Positions 15,101 through 16,935 of a DNA stretch of 16,935 nucleotides are shown piece after piece. Every line of letters starts with the position of its first letter. Position 1 is the stretch's first letter. Made by a program: the position numbers and the translations under genes. The DNA is from Pedobacter sp. UBA2067 (GTDB lineage Bacteria; Bacteroidota; Bacteroidia; Sphingobacteriales; Sphingobacteriaceae). A model generated the notes under the pieces. That model was not told the DNA's origin, searched no databases, and worked only from the letters and a program-made list of their open reading frames with translations. The stretch lies in the NCBI GenBank assembly GCA_002333205.1, contig DDAD01000134.1:10190-27124 (forward strand). The letters run 5' to 3'.

Positions 15101-16099
15101 ATGCTGGCAAAAGTTGCTATGATTGGTGGGGGTAGCTGGGCTACGGCTATCATAAAAATGCTTTCTAACAACATTAAAGAAAAGGAAATCTTTTGGTGGA
15201 TGCGCAATACCGATGCGATCGAACACATCAAAAAGTATCATCATAATCCAAACTACCTGAGTGCTGCGGAAGTGAATATTCCGGCCTCAAACATTTCAGA
15301 TAACATTTGCGAAATTATTCATGCTGCAAAATATGTGATCCTGAATGTGCCTGCAGCTTTCCTTAAAGAAACGCTGAAAGATGTAACCCCTGAAGATTTT
15401 AAAGGCAAAAAGATTGTTTCGGCAATCAAAGGTATTGTGCCTGATGAAAACCAGATTATTGCAGAATTTCTGCACGAGAAGTTTGAAGTGCCTTTTGAGG
15501 ATATCCTGGTGATCAGCGGGCCTTGTCACGCGGAAGAGGTGGCACTAGAGAAGTTGTCTTATATCACCATTGCTTCGCTTGACGTAGAAGCTGCTACTGA
15601 TTTTGCAGCCATGCTAAATACCCGCTATCTAAAAACCAATGTCTCTGACGATATCTTCGGTACTGAATATGCTGCGGTACTCAAGAATATATACGCTGTT
15701 GCAAGCGGGATCTGTCATGGGGTAGGGTATGGCGATAACTTTCAGGCGGTGTTAATTTCCAATGCGATCCGGGAGATTAACCGTTTTGTGAATGCCGTGC
15801 ATCCGATCAGCAGGGACATTAAAGAGTCTGCTTATTTGGGAGATCTGCTGGTAACAGCCTACTCGCAATTTAGTCGCAATCGTACTTTCGGAAACATGAT
15901 CGGGAAGGGCTATACCGTTAAATCCGCACAACTGGAGATGAACATGATTGCGGAAGGTTATTACGCAGCAAGCTGTATGCATGTGATCAATAAAAAGTAT
16001 AAAGTAGACATGCCGATCAGTCGCGCAGTGTATGCTGTGTTGTATGAAAAACACGCACCACAGATGGAAATGGCGCTGCTTACTGAAAAATTAAGCTAA
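15101..16099 (+). CDS. gpsA: Glycerol-3-phosphate dehydrogenase [NAD(P)+]
   Basis: GpsA reduces dihydroxyacetone phosphate to sn-glycerol-3-phosphate in the cytoplasm, the precursor of phospholipid backbones. The 332-residue length is typical. The Rossmann motif is MIGGGSWATA (7-16). SAIKGI (107-112, Lys110) and ISGPCHAEE (138-146) precede the catalytic lysine region TEYAAVLKNIYAVASGI (188-204, Lys195). LGDLLVTAYSQFSRNRTFG (246-264) carries the substrate- and nucleotide-binding SRNR-type loop. I chose the ATG at 15101 over a TTG two codons upstream because MLAKVAMIGGGS is a normal start. It begins 11 bases after the terminator T-run, and I see no exact TAnnTTTG box, so how it is transcribed is not obvious. 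Confidence 0.96.
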   Translation: MLAKVAMIGGGSWATAIIKMLSNNIKEKEIFWWMRNTDAIEHIKKYHHNPNYLSAAEVNIPASNISDNICEIIHAAKYVILNVPAAFLKETLKDVTPEDFKGKKIVSAIKGIVPDENQIIAEFLHEKFEVPFEDILVISGPCHAEEVALEKLSYITIASLDVEAATDFAAMLNTRYLKTNVSDDIFGTEYAAVLKNIYAVASGICHGVGYGDNFQAVLISNAIREINRFVNAVHPISRDIKESAYLGDLLVTAYSQFSRNRTFGNMIGKGYTVKSAQLEMNMIAEGYYAASCMHVINKKYKVDMPISRAVYAVLYEKHAPQMEMALLTEKLS

Positions 16100-16124
16100 A
16101 CACCACGCTGAAGTTCAGGTGTTT
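16098..16124 (+). terminator. Weak hairpin overlapping the gpsA stop codon
   Basis: AAACACC (16098-16104) pairs perfectly with GGTGTTT (16118-16124) around a 13-base loop; the first bases belong to the gpsA stop. No T-run follows, so termination is doubtful and it may only stabilise the mRNA end. Confidence 0.3.
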
Positions 16125-16185
16125 GACGCAATAGGTTTGAGTATAAAATAGACTACACGTTCAGTAGGGTAAAGATGCAAATGGG

Positions 16186-16193
16186 TATATTTG
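16186..16193 (+). promoter_or_regulatory. -7 promoter element for the TonB-dependent receptor gene
   Basis: TATATTTG matches TAnnTTTG exactly and lies 50 bases before the receptor ATG, giving a leader of about 44 bases. A small hairpin (TCTGGT at 16202-16207 with ACCAGA at 16212-16217, 4-base loop) falls in that leader. No clear -33 element is found. Confidence 0.55.
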
Positions 16194-16243
16194 CACTCAT
16201 TTCTGGTGGATACCAGAGATAGGTTTTACTTAGCTTATTTTAT

Positions 16244-16935
16244 ATGAAAATTAAACTTTACCTGTTTATTTTATTGTGCTGCAGTATCGGCTTGTCTGCC
16301 CAGGCACAAGTAATCCGCGGGGAAGTCCGCGACAGCAGTCAAACCGTAACCGGCGCTACTGTATCTGTAGTCGGTCGCCAGATTCGAATCGGCACGGATG
16401 CCAATGGCCGTTACGAGCTCAAACTACCAGCCGCCGGCACCTACCAGGTTACGGTAAGTTACATCGGCTACCAAACCCAACAAAAAAGCGTTACCGTTGC
16501 TGCTGATGAAGTGAAGCAGCTGGACTTTGACCTGATTAATGCAGGTGGAAACAACCTGGAGAATGTGGTTGTCCTGGGTTCCCGTAGTGCACCTCGCTCT
16601 AGAATGGACACGCCGGTTCCTGTGGATGTCGTGGATATTCAAAAACTGACCGCGAATGTGGCGCAGGTTTCCGTAAACCAGATCCTGAACTTCGTGGCGC
16701 CTTCCTTTACTTCTAACGTGATGAGCTTAACAGATGCGACGGATCACATTGACCCGGCATCCCTGCGTGGCCTTGGTCCGGATCAGGTGCTTGTATTGAT
16801 CAATGGAAAAAGAAGACATACGACGTCCGTGATTAACATCAATGGAAGTTTGGGTAAAGGCTCTGTAGGTACAGATTTGAATGCCATTCCAACATCAGCC
16901 ATTAAAAGGATCGAGATCCTGCGTGATGGTGCATC
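16244..16935 (+). CDS. TonB-dependent outer-membrane receptor, N-terminal part (cut by window edge)
   Basis: The first 230 residues of a TonB-dependent receptor are in the window; the barrel lies beyond the right edge. TonB-dependent receptors import large or scarce ligands across the outer membrane using energy from TonB-ExbBD. A signal peptide (MKIKLYLFILLCCSIGLSAQ, cleavage near 21) precedes a carboxypeptidase-regulatory-like beta domain (23-97, with TDANGRYELKLPAAGTYQVT and SYIGYQ) common in Bacteroidota receptors. A possible TonB box lies at 105-114 (LENVVVLGSR). The plug domain starts near 120, with LRGLGPDQVLVLINGKRRHT (174-193) and DLNAIPTSAIKRIEILRDGA (211-230). The plug loop carries the INGSLGKGSVGTD segment. 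The ligand cannot be told from this part, and no SusD partner is visible. Confidence 0.95.
   Translation, partial: MKIKLYLFILLCCSIGLSAQAQVIRGEVRDSSQTVTGATVSVVGRQIRIGTDANGRYELKLPAAGTYQVTVSYIGYQTQQKSVTVAADEVKQLDFDLINAGGNNLENVVVLGSRSAPRSRMDTPVPVDVVDIQKLTANVAQVSVNQILNFVAPSFTSNVMSLTDATDHIDPASLRGLGPDQVLVLINGKRRHTTSVININGSLGKGSVGTDLNAIPTSAIKRIEILRDGA

Noticed and set aside
14769..15110. Open frame of 113 codons on the minus strand spanning the end of the adaptor gene and the terminator
   Set aside because: It crosses a clear terminator hairpin and the opposite coding strand, and shows no family resemblance.
16276..16506. Alternative-frame 76-codon reading on the plus strand in the receptor gene
   Set aside because: The overlapping frame encodes a clear signal peptide and carboxypeptidase-like domain; the alternative is Arg/Ser/Pro-rich with no domain.

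Overview
This is a chromosomal window from a member of the phylum Bacteroidota, most likely the Sphingobacteriaceae (Pedobacter-like). That placement is inferred from gene content and promoter style. The lineage-typical genes are a Porin_10-type barrel, a DUF5606 protein, a TonB-dependent receptor with a carboxypeptidase-like N-terminal domain, and a membrane-anchored MutS-like ATPase. Several genes have a TAnnTTTG promoter element (the Bacteroidota -7 box), and most starts have A/T-rich leaders without a Shine-Dalgarno sequence. Moderate GC content and intact reading frames suggest ordinary core genome. I see no insertion sequence, prophage, CRISPR array, tRNA or rRNA.

Layout, left to right. 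(1) Minus strand: the 5' part of pruA (proline/glutamate catabolism), cut by the left edge. (2) Plus strand: lpxK (lipid A kinase), a purine nucleoside phosphorylase and an outer-membrane porin, joined by overlapping ends and therefore probably one operon. (3) Plus strand: a cytoplasmic cyclophilin and a DUF5606 protein behind one promoter, ended by a strong terminator. (4) Minus strand: rlmH (ribosome methyltransferase), followed by a previously uncalled 41-residue single-pass membrane protein with a strong ribosome binding site. (5) Plus strand: the membrane-anchored MutS-like ATPase, separated by a two-way terminator from a convergent mitochondrial-type aconitase. (6) A compact yefM-yoeB toxin-antitoxin operon with a recognisable promoter and a TGTACA operator core. 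(7) Minus strand: a NodB-family polysaccharide deacetylase. (8) Plus strand: a TolC-like outer-membrane protein and an HlyD-like adaptor, two parts of a tripartite exporter whose inner-membrane pump is not in the window. (9) gpsA (glycerol-3-phosphate for phospholipid synthesis), starting just after a terminator-like hairpin. (10) The 5' part of a TonB-dependent receptor, cut by the right edge.

Much of the window concerns the cell envelope: lipid A, phospholipid precursor, porin, exporter, receptor and glycan deacetylase. The rest is housekeeping metabolism, translation and a stress module. I found no clear novel multi-gene system. The items most worth a second look are the MutS-like membrane ATPase, the small membrane protein, the Asp substitution in the purine phosphorylase base pocket, the yefM-yoeB operator, and the paired hairpins behind yoeB.
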